Shown: positions 23,807 through 32,495 of the stretch, one piece after another
Numbering within the stretch: the first letter of the stretch is position 1
How the letters are laid out: each line of letters opens with the position of its first letter
Assembly: GCF_900163635.1 (NCBI RefSeq)
Contig: NZ_FUID01000063.1
Coordinates: 1-61,509 of the forward strand
Length of the DNA: 61,509 bases
DNA from: Leucobacter sp. 7(1)
Lineage (GTDB): Bacteria > Actinomycetota > Actinomycetes > Actinomycetales > Microbacteriaceae
Direction: 5' to 3'
Made by a program: the position numbers and the translations under genes
The notes under the pieces: generated by a model
Databases searched by the model: none
What the model saw: the letters and a program-made list of their open reading frames with translations, nothing else
Told to the model about the DNA's origin: nothing

Positions 23807-26458
23807 CTAGTGGGCCGCGGCGTTCCAGTTCGTGCCGTGCCCCACCTGCACTTCGAGCGGCACGTCGAGCTCAGCGGCGCCGGCCATCTCCTCGCGCACG
23901 ATGGCCTCGAGCTGATCCCACTCGCCGGCGGCCACCTCGAACATGAGCTCATCGTGGATCTGCAGCAGCATGCGCGAACGCAAATCGGCTGCACGCATCC
24001 GGCGCTCGACCCCGATCATGGCGATCTTGATGATGTCGGCTGCCGAGCCCTGGATCGGCGCATTCAGCGCCGCGCGTTCTGCGTTTTCGCGCAGGATCCG
24101 GTTGGGGCTCGCGAGATCCGGGAACGGCCGGCGGCGGCCAAAGATCGTCTCGGTGAACGTGTCCCGCTTCGCCTGATCCACCACGGAGCGCAGGTAGTCA
24201 CGCACCCCGCCGAAGCGCTCGAAGTAATCCGTCATCAACTGCTTGGCCTCTGCGGCCGAGATGCCGAGCTGCTTCGAGAGACCGAACGCGGACAGGCCAT
24301 AGGCCAGACCGTACGACATCGCCTTCACCTTTGCGCGCATCTCGTTCGTGACTTCCTCCGGCGGCACCCCGAAGATCCGTGAGCCCACGAAGCGGTGGAG
24401 GTCCTCCCCCGCGTTGAAGGCTTCGATGAGGCCTTCGTCACCCGAGAGGTGCGCCATGATCCGCATCTCGATCTGCGAGTAGTCGGCCGTCATCAGCGTC
24501 TCGAAATCGGCCGAGTGGATAAAGCCCTCACGGATCCGGCGGCCCTCTTCGGAACGTACAGGGATATTCTGCAGGTTCGGGTCCGTGGAGGCGAGACGCC
24601 CAGTGCTCGAGCCCGTCTGCACCAGGGTCGTGTGGATCCGACCGTCCGGCTGCACCGCCTTGATCAGCGTCTCGACCATCTGCCGCAGCTTGTTCGCGTC
24701 GCGATGCGCGAGCAGGGCACCCAAGAACGGGTGCGGGCTCTTCTGCTGCAGGTCGGCGAGCGCGGCGGCGTCGGTGGTGTAGCCGCTCTTCGTCTTACGC
24801 GTCTTCGGCATGTCCAGCTCTTCAAACAGCACAACCTGGAGCTGCTTCGGCGAAGACAAATTCACCTCGTGCCCGATTGCCGCGAAGGCTTCCTGCTCCA
24901 GGCTGGTGACGCGCTCGGTCAGCTCCGCGTGGTGAGCTTCAAAGAGCGGCAGATCAATCTCGACGCCGCGCTCCTCAAGGTCCGCGAGCACCGCGACAAG
25001 CGGCAACTCAATGTCGGCATAGATCTCGCCGGTGCGATCCGGGAAACGGCTCACCGCAGCCGTGTGTGCGCGCACCACATACCAAGCAAGAGCTGCAGCG
25101 TCCGCCGCGCTCCCCTCCTCCGGGACAAGCTGGTTCGGGTCACCTTCAGGAACCTGTTCGCCCAGGAACCGGAACACAGCCTCGGCGATCGATTTCTCGG
25201 GGGTTGCCGGGCGCAGCAGGTACGCGGCGAGCAACAGATCCCCCGTGATTCCTCCGATGCGCACCCCTGCCGCGTCAGCCGCGCGGATCTGGCGCTTCGC
25301 GTCGAAGAACACCTTCGGGGCGTCGGAGGCGAGCCACTCCTCAAACTGGGAGTAATCGCGCCCGCCCGGGATCCACTGGAAACGGACAGTTGACTCGGGG
25401 GTGGCCGCGCCAACCTCAAAGCCCGCGTCGCTGTGCTGGATCACGATTGCCGGAGTATCAGCCTTCGCAAGCCAGTCCCCCAGCTCCTCATCAATCAACA
25501 ACTTGGCGGCGGGCCGCTCGGGTGCAAGCGGCGTCGCAGCGGACGTTGCGCCGCCCGTCGGCACTTCAGCGCCCGCGAGCTTGCCGACACGCTGCAGGAG
25601 TGTACGGAACTCGAGCTTCGCGAACATCTCCTGCACGGCAGCCATGTCGATCTCGCCGCGCTTGAGGTCGTCGAGCTCAACATCGAGTTCCACGTCGCGC
25701 ACAAGCCGGTTGAGTCGCCGGTTGCGTTCTGCCAGATGGGCGTTCTCGCGCAGGCTCTCACCGACCTTGCCACCGATCTCGTCCTGACGGCGCAGGATCT
25801 CCTCGAGCGAGCCGAACTGGTTGATCCACTTCACCGCGGTCTTTTCGCCGACGCGCGGGATCCCCGGCAGATTGTCGCTCGTCTCCCCGACGAGCGCCGC
25901 AATCTCGGGGTACTGCTCGGGTCGCACCCCGTAGCGTTCCATGACCTTTTCTGCGTCATAGCGGGTGAGCTCACTCACGCCCTGCTTCGAAGGGTAGAGC
26001 AGCGTGACACGATCGTCGACGAGCTGAATAGTGTCGCGGTCGCCGCTCACCACAAGAACGCGGTAGCCCGCGTGCGCAGCGCGGGTCGAGAGCGTCGCAA
26101 GAATGTCATCCGCCTCGTAGCCTTCCTTCTCCAGGGTACGAATACCCATGGTGTGCAGTGCCTCCTGCAGTAGCGGAATCTGCCCCTTGAACTCCACGGG
26201 GGTCTCGCCCCGCGTGCCCTTGTATTCGGGGTACTCCTCCGTGCGGAAGGAGTGCCGCGAAATGTCGAACGCGACAACGAGTGCGTCCGGGGTTTCGTTG
26301 CTGAGGAGGTTGATCAGCATCGCGATGAAGCCGTGAATGGCGTTCGTGTGCTGCCCCGTCTGGGTCTGGAAACTGTCGACCGGGAGCGCGTAAAAGGCCC
26401 GGAAGGCCAGCGAGTGGCCGTCGATGATCATGAGGGTAGGCTGAGGCGTATTCGACAC
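23807..26458 (-). CDS. polA: DNA polymerase I, GTG start
   Basis: An 883-residue family A polymerase for Okazaki fragment maturation and repair. The N-terminal 5'-3' exonuclease (about residues 1-300) contains VVSGDRDTIQLVDD and the helix-hairpin-helix GIPRVGEKTAVKW. The middle 3'-5' exonuclease-like domain lacks the usual acidic triad and is probably inactive, as in many Gram-positives. The polymerase domain has motif A (DYSQIEMRIMAHLS), motif B (KAMSYGLAYGLS) and motif C (QIHDELMFE). Length is normal. Confidence 0.97.
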   Translation of the reverse strand: MSNTPQPTLMIIDGHSLAFRAFYALPVDSFQTQTGQHTNAIHGFIAMLINLLSNETPDALVVAFDISRHSFRTEEYPEYKGTRGETPVEFKGQIPLLQEALHTMGIRTLEKEGYEADDILATLSTRAAHAGYRVLVVSGDRDTIQLVDDRVTLLYPSKQGVSELTRYDAEKVMERYGVRPEQYPEIAALVGETSDNLPGIPRVGEKTAVKWINQFGSLEEILRRQDEIGGKVGESLRENAHLAERNRRLNRLVRDVELDVELDDLKRGEIDMAAVQEMFAKLEFRTLLQRVGKLAGAEVPTGGATSAATPLAPERPAAKLLIDEELGDWLAKADTPAIVIQHSDAGFEVGAATPESTVRFQWIPGGRDYSQFEEWLASDAPKVFFDAKRQIRAADAAGVRIGGITGDLLLAAYLLRPATPEKSIAEAVFRFLGEQVPEGDPNQLVPEEGSAADAAALAWYVVRAHTAAVSRFPDRTGEIYADIELPLVAVLADLEERGVEIDLPLFEAHHAELTERVTSLEQEAFAAIGHEVNLSSPKQLQVVLFEELDMPKTRKTKSGYTTDAAALADLQQKSPHPFLGALLAHRDANKLRQMVETLIKAVQPDGRIHTTLVQTGSSTGRLASTDPNLQNIPVRSEEGRRIREGFIHSADFETLMTADYSQIEMRIMAHLSGDEGLIEAFNAGEDLHRFVGSRIFGVPPEEVTNEMRAKVKAMSYGLAYGLSAFGLSKQLGISAAEAKQLMTDYFERFGGVRDYLRSVVDQAKRDTFTETIFGRRRPFPDLASPNRILRENAERAALNAPIQGSAADIIKIAMIGVERRMRAADLRSRMLLQIHDELMFEVAAGEWDQLEAIVREEMAGAAELDVPLEVQVGHGTNWNAAAH

Positions 26459-26556
26459 ACGCCCAGCCTACAAGTCACCACCGACGTTCACACTGTCGAG
26501 TTTGTGCGGGCGCGTGCGACCCGACACTGTTTGACCCGGAAGGCCACCTCGCCACT

Positions 26557-27006
26557 ATGACCCAACACGCCGCGCCCACCCCCGAATCGGTTGCCGTCCC
26601 CGCGGATCAGCTCGACTACTTGCGCGAGCGCGGCATCGGTGCCCTTGCCACCACAATGGGTGTCGAATTCACAGAGTTCACCGCCGAGCGAGCGGTCGCC
26701 GTCATGCCCGTGGAGGGAAACACGCAGCCGATCATGCTGATGCACGGCGGGGCCTACGTCGTGCTCGGCGAGACACTAGGTTCCATGCACGCGAACCTCG
26801 TTGCCCCCGAGGGGCACGTCGCTGTTGGTCTCGACATCAACGCGACGCACACGGGCTCGGCTCGCACCGGAAAGGTGACCGGCGTGTGCACGCCCATCAA
26901 GCTGGGCCGGAGCGTCGCCGTCCATGAGATCGTGATTACGAATGATCAGGGCCAGCGCTGCTCGACCGTGCGCATCACGAACTTCTACAAGCGGATCTCG
27001 GGCTAG
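26557..27006 (+). CDS. PaaI-type hotdog-fold thioesterase
   Basis: A 149-residue protein with the hotdog signature: MGVEFTEFTAERAVAVMPVEG, HGGAYVVLGETLGSMHANL (catalytic region) and VGLDINATHTGSARTGKVTG. PaaI/YdiI-like enzymes hydrolyse aryl- or acyl-CoA thioesters, and in menaquinone synthesis 1,4-dihydroxy-2-naphthoyl-CoA; the exact substrate cannot be told. A GGAAGG ribosome site is somewhat far (about 14 bases) upstream, so a downstream start is possible. It is convergent with the response regulator gene. Confidence 0.88.
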   Translation: MTQHAAPTPESVAVPADQLDYLRERGIGALATTMGVEFTEFTAERAVAVMPVEGNTQPIMLMHGGAYVVLGETLGSMHANLVAPEGHVAVGLDINATHTGSARTGKVTGVCTPIKLGRSVAVHEIVITNDQGQRCSTVRITNFYKRISG

Positions 27007-27025
27007 CGTCCCGCGGCACGAACAC

Positions 27026-27064
27026 GAAAACGCCCCGGATCCATAATGGATCCGGGGCGTTTTC
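27026..27064. terminator. Bidirectional terminator
   Basis: GAAAACGCCCCGGATCC pairs perfectly with its complement around an ATAAT loop. A-run and T-run on either side make it work for both the thioesterase gene and the convergent response regulator gene. Confidence 0.9.
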
Positions 27065-27076
27065 TCGTGACCTGGC

Positions 27077-27685
27077 TTAGTCCTTCTTGGTACCGAGCTG
27101 GTCGATGATCGTCTTTGCCACGTCCTGCATGGTGAGGCGGCGATCCATCGACGCCTTCTGGATCCAGCGGAACGCATCGGGCTCGCTGAGGCCCATCTTG
27201 TCGTTCAGGATGCCCTTGGCGCGGTCCACGAGCTTTCGCGTCTCGAAGCGCTCGGCGAGGTCGGCAACCTCGTTCTCGAGCGTGACGATCTGCTGGAAGC
27301 GGGAGAGCGCGATCTCGATCGCGGGGAGCAGGTCGGCCGGGGTGAAGGGCTTCACCACGTATGCCAGGGCTCCAGCCTCGCTGGCGCGCTCCACGAGCTC
27401 GCGCTGGCTGAACGCCGTGAGCAGCACGACGGGGGCGAGCTGCTGCTTGTTGATGCGTTCGGCCGCGGAAATTCCGTCGAGCTGGGGCATCTTGACGTCC
27501 ATAACGACGAGGTCGGGACGGAGCTCCTCGACAAGCTTGACCGCGGTCTCGCCATCGCCGGCCTCACCGACCACGTCAAAGCCGTTGTCGCGCAGCGTCT
27601 CGACAATGTCGAGGCGGATCAGGGACTCGTCTTCCGCAACGACAACGCGGCGCGGGGTGTTCGATGCAGTGCTTTGGTCATTCAC
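27077..27685 (-). CDS. pdtaR: ANTAR-domain response regulator (PdtaR-like)
   Basis: A 202-residue two-component regulator. The receiver domain (about residues 13-125) has the acidic pair EDES, the phosphorylated Asp in DLVVMDVKMPQLDG (near residue 61) and the Lys in VVKPFTP. The C-terminal ANTAR domain (about 140-195) has the RKLVDRAKGILNDKMGLSEP signature, which binds paired RNA hairpins and prevents termination. PdtaR in mycobacteria works with the kinase PdtaS; no kinase gene is adjacent here. Confidence 0.94.
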   Translation of the reverse strand: MNDQSTASNTPRRVVVAEDESLIRLDIVETLRDNGFDVVGEAGDGETAVKLVEELRPDLVVMDVKMPQLDGISAAERINKQQLAPVVLLTAFSQRELVERASEAGALAYVVKPFTPADLLPAIEIALSRFQQIVTLENEVADLAERFETRKLVDRAKGILNDKMGLSEPDAFRWIQKASMDRRLTMQDVAKTIIDQLGTKKD

Positions 27686-27856
27686 CCCTTCAGCTTACGA
27701 CATTCGGCACCACGTTTCCCTGAATTCATCGGCGGTTCTGCACAGCAAAGGCATCTGCGCGGGCGTGGCGGCGCGTTCGTGCACGCGGAGCCCCCAGGCT
27801 GCGCTAGGGTAGTTTCTGTCGCTCGGACGCCTCACGGCCCGGCGGCAGCACGGCTA

Positions 27857-27941
27857 GCCGGATTGGCGGAATTGGCAGACGCGGCGCACTCAAAATGCGT
27901 TGTCGAAAGACGTGCGGGTTCAAGTCCCGCATCCGGCACCA
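27857..27941 (+). tRNA. tRNA-Leu (anticodon CAA)
   Basis: A class II tRNA with a long variable arm (TTGTCGAAAGACG). The acceptor GCCGGAT pairs with ATCCGGC, the anticodon loop CTCAAAA gives CAA, and the T arm is GCGGGTTCAAGTCCCGC. The CCA end is encoded. It reads UUG codons. Confidence 0.97.
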
Positions 27942-27945
27942 ATAA

Positions 27946-27992
27946 CGAAGGCCCCGACTCCCCTACGAAACACTGGGGAGTCGGGGCCTTCG
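27946..27992 (+). terminator. Strong hairpin after tRNA-Leu
   Basis: An 18-bp perfect stem (27946-27963 with 27975-27992) with an 11-base loop, four bases after the tRNA CCA end. It lacks a T-run but is the likely transcription stop, and may also serve the convergent DUF4190 gene. Confidence 0.8.
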
Positions 27993-28031
27993 TGCGTGTG
28001 GGCCAAGAGTTTCCAGCCTCACGTTTGGAGC

Positions 28032-28343
28032 TTAGATCTGGATCGCACCGACGAACACAAGCGCAAACAGGACAAGCCCGATACCGACCACGGCGCTGAC
28101 CGCGCCGAGCAGCAGGCCCGTCACCGCGAGGCCCTTCGGCTGGTGTCGCTTGAGCGCGATACTGCCGGCCACAATACTCAGCACCCCCAGGGCGATGCTT
28201 GCGTAGCAGAGGTAGGCCCCAAACCAGGGGGTGAAAAACAACACAAGGAGCACGATGCTTGCGATACCCGAGGTCAGTGCAGATGTTGCGGCCCTCGTGT
28301 CGAACGCTTCGGCGCTGGCGTGAGTGCCCGGTTCTGTGGTCAT
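28032..28343 (-). CDS. DUF4190-like small membrane protein
   Basis: A 103-residue protein with a polar N terminus and two or three membrane helices: residues 23-43 (LTSGIASIVLLVLFF), 50-66 and 76-100. The pattern of A/G-rich helices, with a short KRHQPKGLAVTG loop between them, is the DUF4190 pattern common in actinobacteria. The function is unknown. It is convergent with tRNA-Leu. Confidence 0.78.
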   Translation of the reverse strand: MTTEPGTHASAEAFDTRAATSALTSGIASIVLLVLFFTPWFGAYLCYASIALGVLSIVAGSIALKRHQPKGLAVTGLLLGAVSAVVGIGLVLFALVFVGAIQI

Positions 28344-28413
28344 GGATTCCCCCTCGAATACGCAACGGCTGCGTATTCAGACCATACACCAATATTGGTC
28401 ACTGTCCACTGTT

Positions 28414-28683
28414 TTAGATGCGCGAACCGGAGGCGTCCTTCGCAGCCTGCTTTGCACGACGTTCAGCCCGCTTCGCTGCTCCGTAGCGCGCAAAGGTGTC
28501 ACCCCACGTCTCGGCGGTCGAGTCCGGGCGTTCCCACACGACGATCAACCCCGTAGCGATCGGGCCAAAGAACAGGCTCACGACAAACCAGGCCAAGCGC
28601 GAGCGACCCTTCTGCTCGGCGAGCCCCGCGTTAATCAGAGCAAGAGTGAACCAGAAGGTACTCGCCGGAACCACATCATTCAT
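28414..28683 (-). CDS. Small membrane protein, coupled to upstream gene
   Basis: An 89-residue protein with two hydrophobic segments (about residues 7-22 and 30-55) and a very basic Ala/Arg/Lys C-terminal tail. The ATG at 28683 overlaps the end of the upstream gene by eight bases (ATGAATGA), indicating coupled translation. A longer upstream reading is rejected because it lies in the other gene's coding sequence. No family is recognised with certainty; the layout resembles phospholipase_D-nuclease N-terminal-like (PLDc_N) small proteins only loosely. Confidence 0.68.
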   Translation of the reverse strand: MNDVVPASTFWFTLALINAGLAEQKGRSRLAWFVVSLFFGPIATGLIVVWERPDSTAETWGDTFARYGAAKRAERRAKQAAKDASGSRI

Positions 28684-28909
28684 GGGGCAACGATAACTCA
28701 GCCTCAGCCTCAGCCTCAGCCTCGTCCTCACCGCGCGGCATTCCACCGATGAACCCCACGACCGCACCAATCGCGATGCCGACTCCCATGCCCATGCCGA
28801 CGAGCCCCAGTGCGATGCCAATCGCGGTCCCGATCCCGCCACCCAAAATAACGCCCCCGACCATCCAGGCAGTGCTTGCGGTGAGGAATCGGTTCTTCTG
28901 CGTGCTCAT
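28676..28909 (-). CDS. Glycine-rich small membrane protein with Glu-Ala repeat tail
   Basis: A 77-residue protein with a glycine-zipper-like membrane stretch (GVILGGGIGTAIGIALGLVG, then GMGVGIAIGAVVGFIGG) and a tail of alternating Glu-Ala encoded by a GAGGCT hexanucleotide repeat at about 28697-28728. The function is unknown; glycine-zipper segments often pack tightly as oligomers. It is translationally coupled to the next gene. Confidence 0.65.
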   Translation of the reverse strand: MSTQKNRFLTASTAWMVGGVILGGGIGTAIGIALGLVGMGMGVGIAIGAVVGFIGGMPRGEDEAEAEAEAELSLPHE

Positions 28910-29102
28910 ACGTCAAGGGTACGCCCGTCTCACCCAAGCGAGGACCGTGCGTGTCAGTTCACCTCACAGTCACCCTTGAATCCGGCTCCGCATACCCGAC
29001 TTCGCATGTCCGCCTGGATAGGCTCGACCTAGCGATCGGCAACCGCCCTTGGCTGTGCTGCCGAGTTCGTCACGGACTCGCCAACAGAACGGTGGCCGTA
29101 CG

Positions 29103-30215
29103 ATGACGACGACCTCTTCCCCCGCGCTCTCCGGGCTCGGACCACTGCGACTGACGCGGGCAAAGACCGGAGATTTCCCTCCGGTTGCGAAGGCGTATCG
29201 GGAGGTGTCGCAGATCGCCAAGGAGTCCGGCCTGTTGCGCCGCGCACCGGGCTTCTACGCGCTCGTCGGTGTCGGGATCACGCTCGCGATGGGCGGCGTC
29301 GTCACGGGGTTCATCCTGCTAGGCGATAGCTGGTTCCAGCTCCTCATCGCGGGGGCACTGGCCATCGTCCTGACCCAGATCGGCTTCGTTGCACACGAGG
29401 CGGCACACCGGGTGATCCTCGCGACCGGGCCGGCAAACGATCGGCTGGCGCGTGGCCTGATGGGGTTCATCGGCATGAGCTATTCCTGGTGGGACTCGAA
29501 GCACTCCCGCCACCACCAGAACCCGAACCGCATTGGCAAGGATCCGGACATCGAGACGGACACGATTTCGTTTGTGGAGGAACGCGCTGCAGAGTCACGC
29601 GGCTTCATCCGCGCAATCACCAAGCGTCAGGGCTGGCTCTTCTTCCCGCTCCTCACGCTCGAGGGCCTCAATCTGCACCTGCACGGCATCAAGCACCTGT
29701 GCAGCCGCGAGCCAGTGAAGGGTCGCTGGATCGAACTCTCGCTCATCATCGGCCGTTTTGTACTTTTCCTCACCCCCGTGTTCGTGCTGCTGCCGCTGGG
29801 CAAGGCATTTGCCTTCCTCGGCGTCATGTTCGCGGTGTTTGGCGTGTACATGGGGGCCTCGTTCGCCCCGAACCACAAGGGCATGCCCGTCATTGCACAC
29901 GATGCTCGCCTCGATTTCTTCACGAAGCAGGTCCGCACGTCCCGGAACATTCGCGGCGGCTGGTGGGCGACCTGGCTTATGGGCGGCCTGAACTATCAGA
30001 TTGAGCATCACCTGTTCCCGAGCATGGCGCGCCCACACCTCGCGCAGGCTAGCCAGATCGTGAAAGAGCACTGCCGCACCCTGAATGTCCCCTACGCGGA
30101 GACCTCGCTGCTGCAGTCCTATGGCATCGTGATTCAGTACCTCAACCGCGTGGGACTCGCGGCGCGGGACCCCTTCGATTGCCCGATCGCAGCGCAGCAC
30201 GGGCGGGCACGCTAG
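29103..30215 (+). CDS. Membrane fatty acid desaturase
   Basis: A 370-residue acyl-lipid or acyl-CoA desaturase of the FA_desaturase family. It has the three histidine boxes: HEAAH near residue 99, HSRHH near residue 135 and QIEHHLFP near residue 300, which bind the di-iron centre. Two pairs of membrane helices (about 58-98 and 215-255) separate them. It introduces a double bond into a fatty acyl chain, adjusting membrane fluidity. The ATG at 29103 is preceded only by a weak GGTGG site. The gene stands alone with its own terminator. Confidence 0.93.
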   Translation: MTTTSSPALSGLGPLRLTRAKTGDFPPVAKAYREVSQIAKESGLLRRAPGFYALVGVGITLAMGGVVTGFILLGDSWFQLLIAGALAIVLTQIGFVAHEAAHRVILATGPANDRLARGLMGFIGMSYSWWDSKHSRHHQNPNRIGKDPDIETDTISFVEERAAESRGFIRAITKRQGWLFFPLLTLEGLNLHLHGIKHLCSREPVKGRWIELSLIIGRFVLFLTPVFVLLPLGKAFAFLGVMFAVFGVYMGASFAPNHKGMPVIAHDARLDFFTKQVRTSRNIRGGWWATWLMGGLNYQIEHHLFPSMARPHLAQASQIVKEHCRTLNVPYAETSLLQSYGIVIQYLNRVGLAARDPFDCPIAAQHGRAR

Positions 30216-30232
30216 CCGGCCGACATCTCGAC

Positions 30233-30282
30233 ACACGCAGAACGGCTCGATTCCCCGTGGGGAACCGAGCCGTTCTGCGTGT
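30233..30282. terminator. Bidirectional hairpin between desaturase and lipoprotein genes
   Basis: Arms at 30233-30256 and 30259-30282 pair at 23 of 24 positions, the only mismatch being A-C, with a two-base loop. It separates two convergent genes, so it probably ends both transcripts. No T-run is present. Confidence 0.75.
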
Positions 30283-30296
30283 ACGGGCTCAGCGGA

Positions 30297-31010
30297 CTAC
30301 GGCGTATTCGCAGCCCGAATCGCCTCGATCGCGGGCGTTGCGAATTCCCCGCCCGCGGTTCCCACCTCGGCCACCCAGAGGTCGCCGATGAAGCTGTTCC
30401 GCTGCACCACGGTGGCAATCCCGCCGGGCGTCACCAGCGTGTACCGCGCGACGTCGCCGACAGTGTCCTGCGCAAAGTCCGACGCATCGAGCGCGGCACG
30501 GAACTCGGTCCGGGCCGTTTCAGGGAGCACACCAATCAGCAGCGTCGTACTCGCTGAGCTACTGGGAATCCCCCAGCTGCAGCGCATCAGCGGATCCGCC
30601 AGCCCGAGCGCGGTGAGCGTCGCGGGCCCGAAGATCATGTCTTTCGCCTGCTGCGCGAGCATCGCCGTCACATCGTCATCGAACAGCGTGAAGCTTTCCT
30701 GCCCGCTCAGTTCCCGCGCCTGCTCAGCCGACACCAAGTCAGCGCACGCGGGGAACGTGATGGGGGCAGCAAATGGATCTGCGACTGCGGTCGTCGGAGG
30801 CGTGGTCGTCGGTGCCACAGTGCTCGGAGCGCTCGTGGTGGGCTTCGGCGTCACCGCCTCCTCCCCCGGCTCCGGCGCACACGCAGTGACGCCGAGTAAC
30901 GCCGAAGCGAGGACTGTGGCGGCTCCAACGCGCCCGAGCGAGTTCCCGAGGCGGTGAGCCCGCCAAGCCGGGGTCGGTCGCCCGACCCCGGCTGCAGCAC
31001 GCCCGAACAC
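30297..31010 (-). CDS. Secreted lipoprotein, GTG start
   Basis: A 237-residue protein with a signal peptide (basic start, hydrophobic VGAATVLASALLGV) ending in the lipobox VTAC near residue 44, so the Cys would be lipidated. A Thr/Pro-rich spacer follows, then a globular domain with a Cys pair (FPACADLV, MRCSWGIP). The GTG overlaps the final G of the pyk stop (TAGTG), so it is probably the last gene of the his-trp-lgt-pyk transcript. It is a DUF3558-like exported lipoprotein at best; the function is unknown. Its lipidation would use the Lgt encoded two genes upstream. Confidence 0.82.
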   Translation of the reverse strand: MFGRAAAGVGRPTPAWRAHRLGNSLGRVGAATVLASALLGVTACAPEPGEEAVTPKPTTSAPSTVAPTTTPPTTAVADPFAAPITFPACADLVSAEQARELSGQESFTLFDDDVTAMLAQQAKDMIFGPATLTALGLADPLMRCSWGIPSSSASTTLLIGVLPETARTEFRAALDASDFAQDTVGDVARYTLVTPGGIATVVQRNSFIGDLWVAEVGTAGGEFATPAIEAIRAANTP

Positions 31011-32479
31011 TACGCGCCTTCGCCCTGAAGGGTGTGCTTGCGCGGCCCCGCCTCGGGCAACTGCCCGCTTGTCTCCCCCATGCGGTGGATCCGAAGCGTG
31101 TTTGTGGTGCCGACAATCCCGGGAGGGGATCCGGCGATGATGACAACCTTCTCGCCGATCTTCGCGCGCGACTTTTCGAGCAGGAGCTCGTCAGCCTGCG
31201 CGAACATCTCATCCGTGCTGTCGACGCGTGGCACCTCGTAGCTGCGAGCACCCCAGGTGAGCTCCATGCGCCGACGCGTGCCGGGATCGGGAGTGAAGCC
31301 GAGGATCGGGATCGGCCGGCGTAGGCGCGACATGCGTCGCACGGTATCGCCGGACTCCGTGAACACGCAGATATAGCGAGCACCGATGAAGTCGGCAACC
31401 TCGGAGGCGGCGAGGGTCAGCGCGCCGCCCTGGCTGCGGGGTTCAGCGCCCAGCGGCTCGATTCGATCGAGCGCGTGTTCTTCGGTGGCCTCAATGATGC
31501 GGGCCATGGTTGCCACCGCCTCGACGGGATACGCACCCACGCTTGTCTCGCCGGAAAGCATCACCGCATCGGCACCGTCGAGCACCGCGTTGGCGCAGTC
31601 GGAGGCCTCTGCACGGGTGGGGCGCGGGTTCTCGATCATCGATTCGAGCACCTGCGTGGCCACGATGACGGGCTTCGCGTTGCGCCGCGCAAGCGCGACC
31701 GCCTCGGCCTGCACCACGGGGACACGCTCGAGCGGCATCTCGACGCCCAGGTCTCCACGGGCCACCATGATGCCGTCGAACGCCGCGACGATCTCTTCGA
31801 GGTTCTCAACAGCCTGCGGCTTCTCGATCTTCGCGATCACCGGGAGCCGCGTGCCCTCCTCGTCCATGATTTCGTGGACGCGGGTGATGTCTGCAGCGTC
31901 ACGCACGAAGGAGAGGGCAATGTAGTCGGCACCGAGCGCAAGCGCCCAGCGGAGATCCTGCTCGTCCTTCTCGGACAGCGCCGGAACGTTGACCGCGACG
32001 CCGGGCAGGTTGATTCCCTTGTTGTTCGACACGGCGCCGGGGATCTCAACCGTGGTATACACGGTATCCTCGGTCACCCGCACTGCGCGCAGACCCACCT
32101 TGCCGTCGTCCACGAGGAGCGGGTCCCCGGGCTTCACGTCGCCGGGAAGGCCCTTGTGCGTCGTGCCCGCCAGTTCGCGGGTACCCACGACGTCACGCGT
32201 CGTGATCGCGAATTCGTCGCCCACTTCAAGCTGGTACGGACCGCCCTCGAACTTCCCCAGCCGGATCTTCGGTCCCTGCAGGTCCGCGAGCACCGCGATC
32301 GGGCGTCCGACCTCGATCTCAGCGCGCCGAATGTTCCGGTAGATTCCCTCGTGCACGTTGTAGGTTCCGTGCGACATGTTGAGCCGGGCGACATTGACAC
32401 CGGCCCGAATCAGTTCGAGCGTGTGGTCGTAGCTGGAGACCGCGGGGCCCCATGTGGCAACGATCTTGGCGTGGCGCAT
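31010..32479 (-). CDS. pyk: Pyruvate kinase
   Basis: A 489-residue glycolytic enzyme that transfers phosphate from phosphoenolpyruvate to ADP. The N terminus is AKIVATWGPAV (usually KIVCTIGPA). The active-site signature IAKIEKPQAVENL is near residue 222 and VARGDLGVEMP near residue 246, with VSGETSVGAYPVEAV-like (LSGETSVGAYPVEAVATM) later. The N-terminal Cys and Ile of the usual CTIGPA are replaced. A GGAG site lies 8 bases upstream. It follows lgt with a 16-base gap. Confidence 0.96.
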   Translation of the reverse strand: MRHAKIVATWGPAVSSYDHTLELIRAGVNVARLNMSHGTYNVHEGIYRNIRRAEIEVGRPIAVLADLQGPKIRLGKFEGGPYQLEVGDEFAITTRDVVGTRELAGTTHKGLPGDVKPGDPLLVDDGKVGLRAVRVTEDTVYTTVEIPGAVSNNKGINLPGVAVNVPALSEKDEQDLRWALALGADYIALSFVRDAADITRVHEIMDEEGTRLPVIAKIEKPQAVENLEEIVAAFDGIMVARGDLGVEMPLERVPVVQAEAVALARRNAKPVIVATQVLESMIENPRPTRAEASDCANAVLDGADAVMLSGETSVGAYPVEAVATMARIIEATEEHALDRIEPLGAEPRSQGGALTLAASEVADFIGARYICVFTESGDTVRRMSRLRRPIPILGFTPDPGTRRRMELTWGARSYEVPRVDSTDEMFAQADELLLEKSRAKIGEKVVIIAGSPPGIVGTTNTLRIHRMGETSGQLPEAGPRKHTLQGEGA

Positions 32480-32495
32480 CTACACTCCTTGTTGG

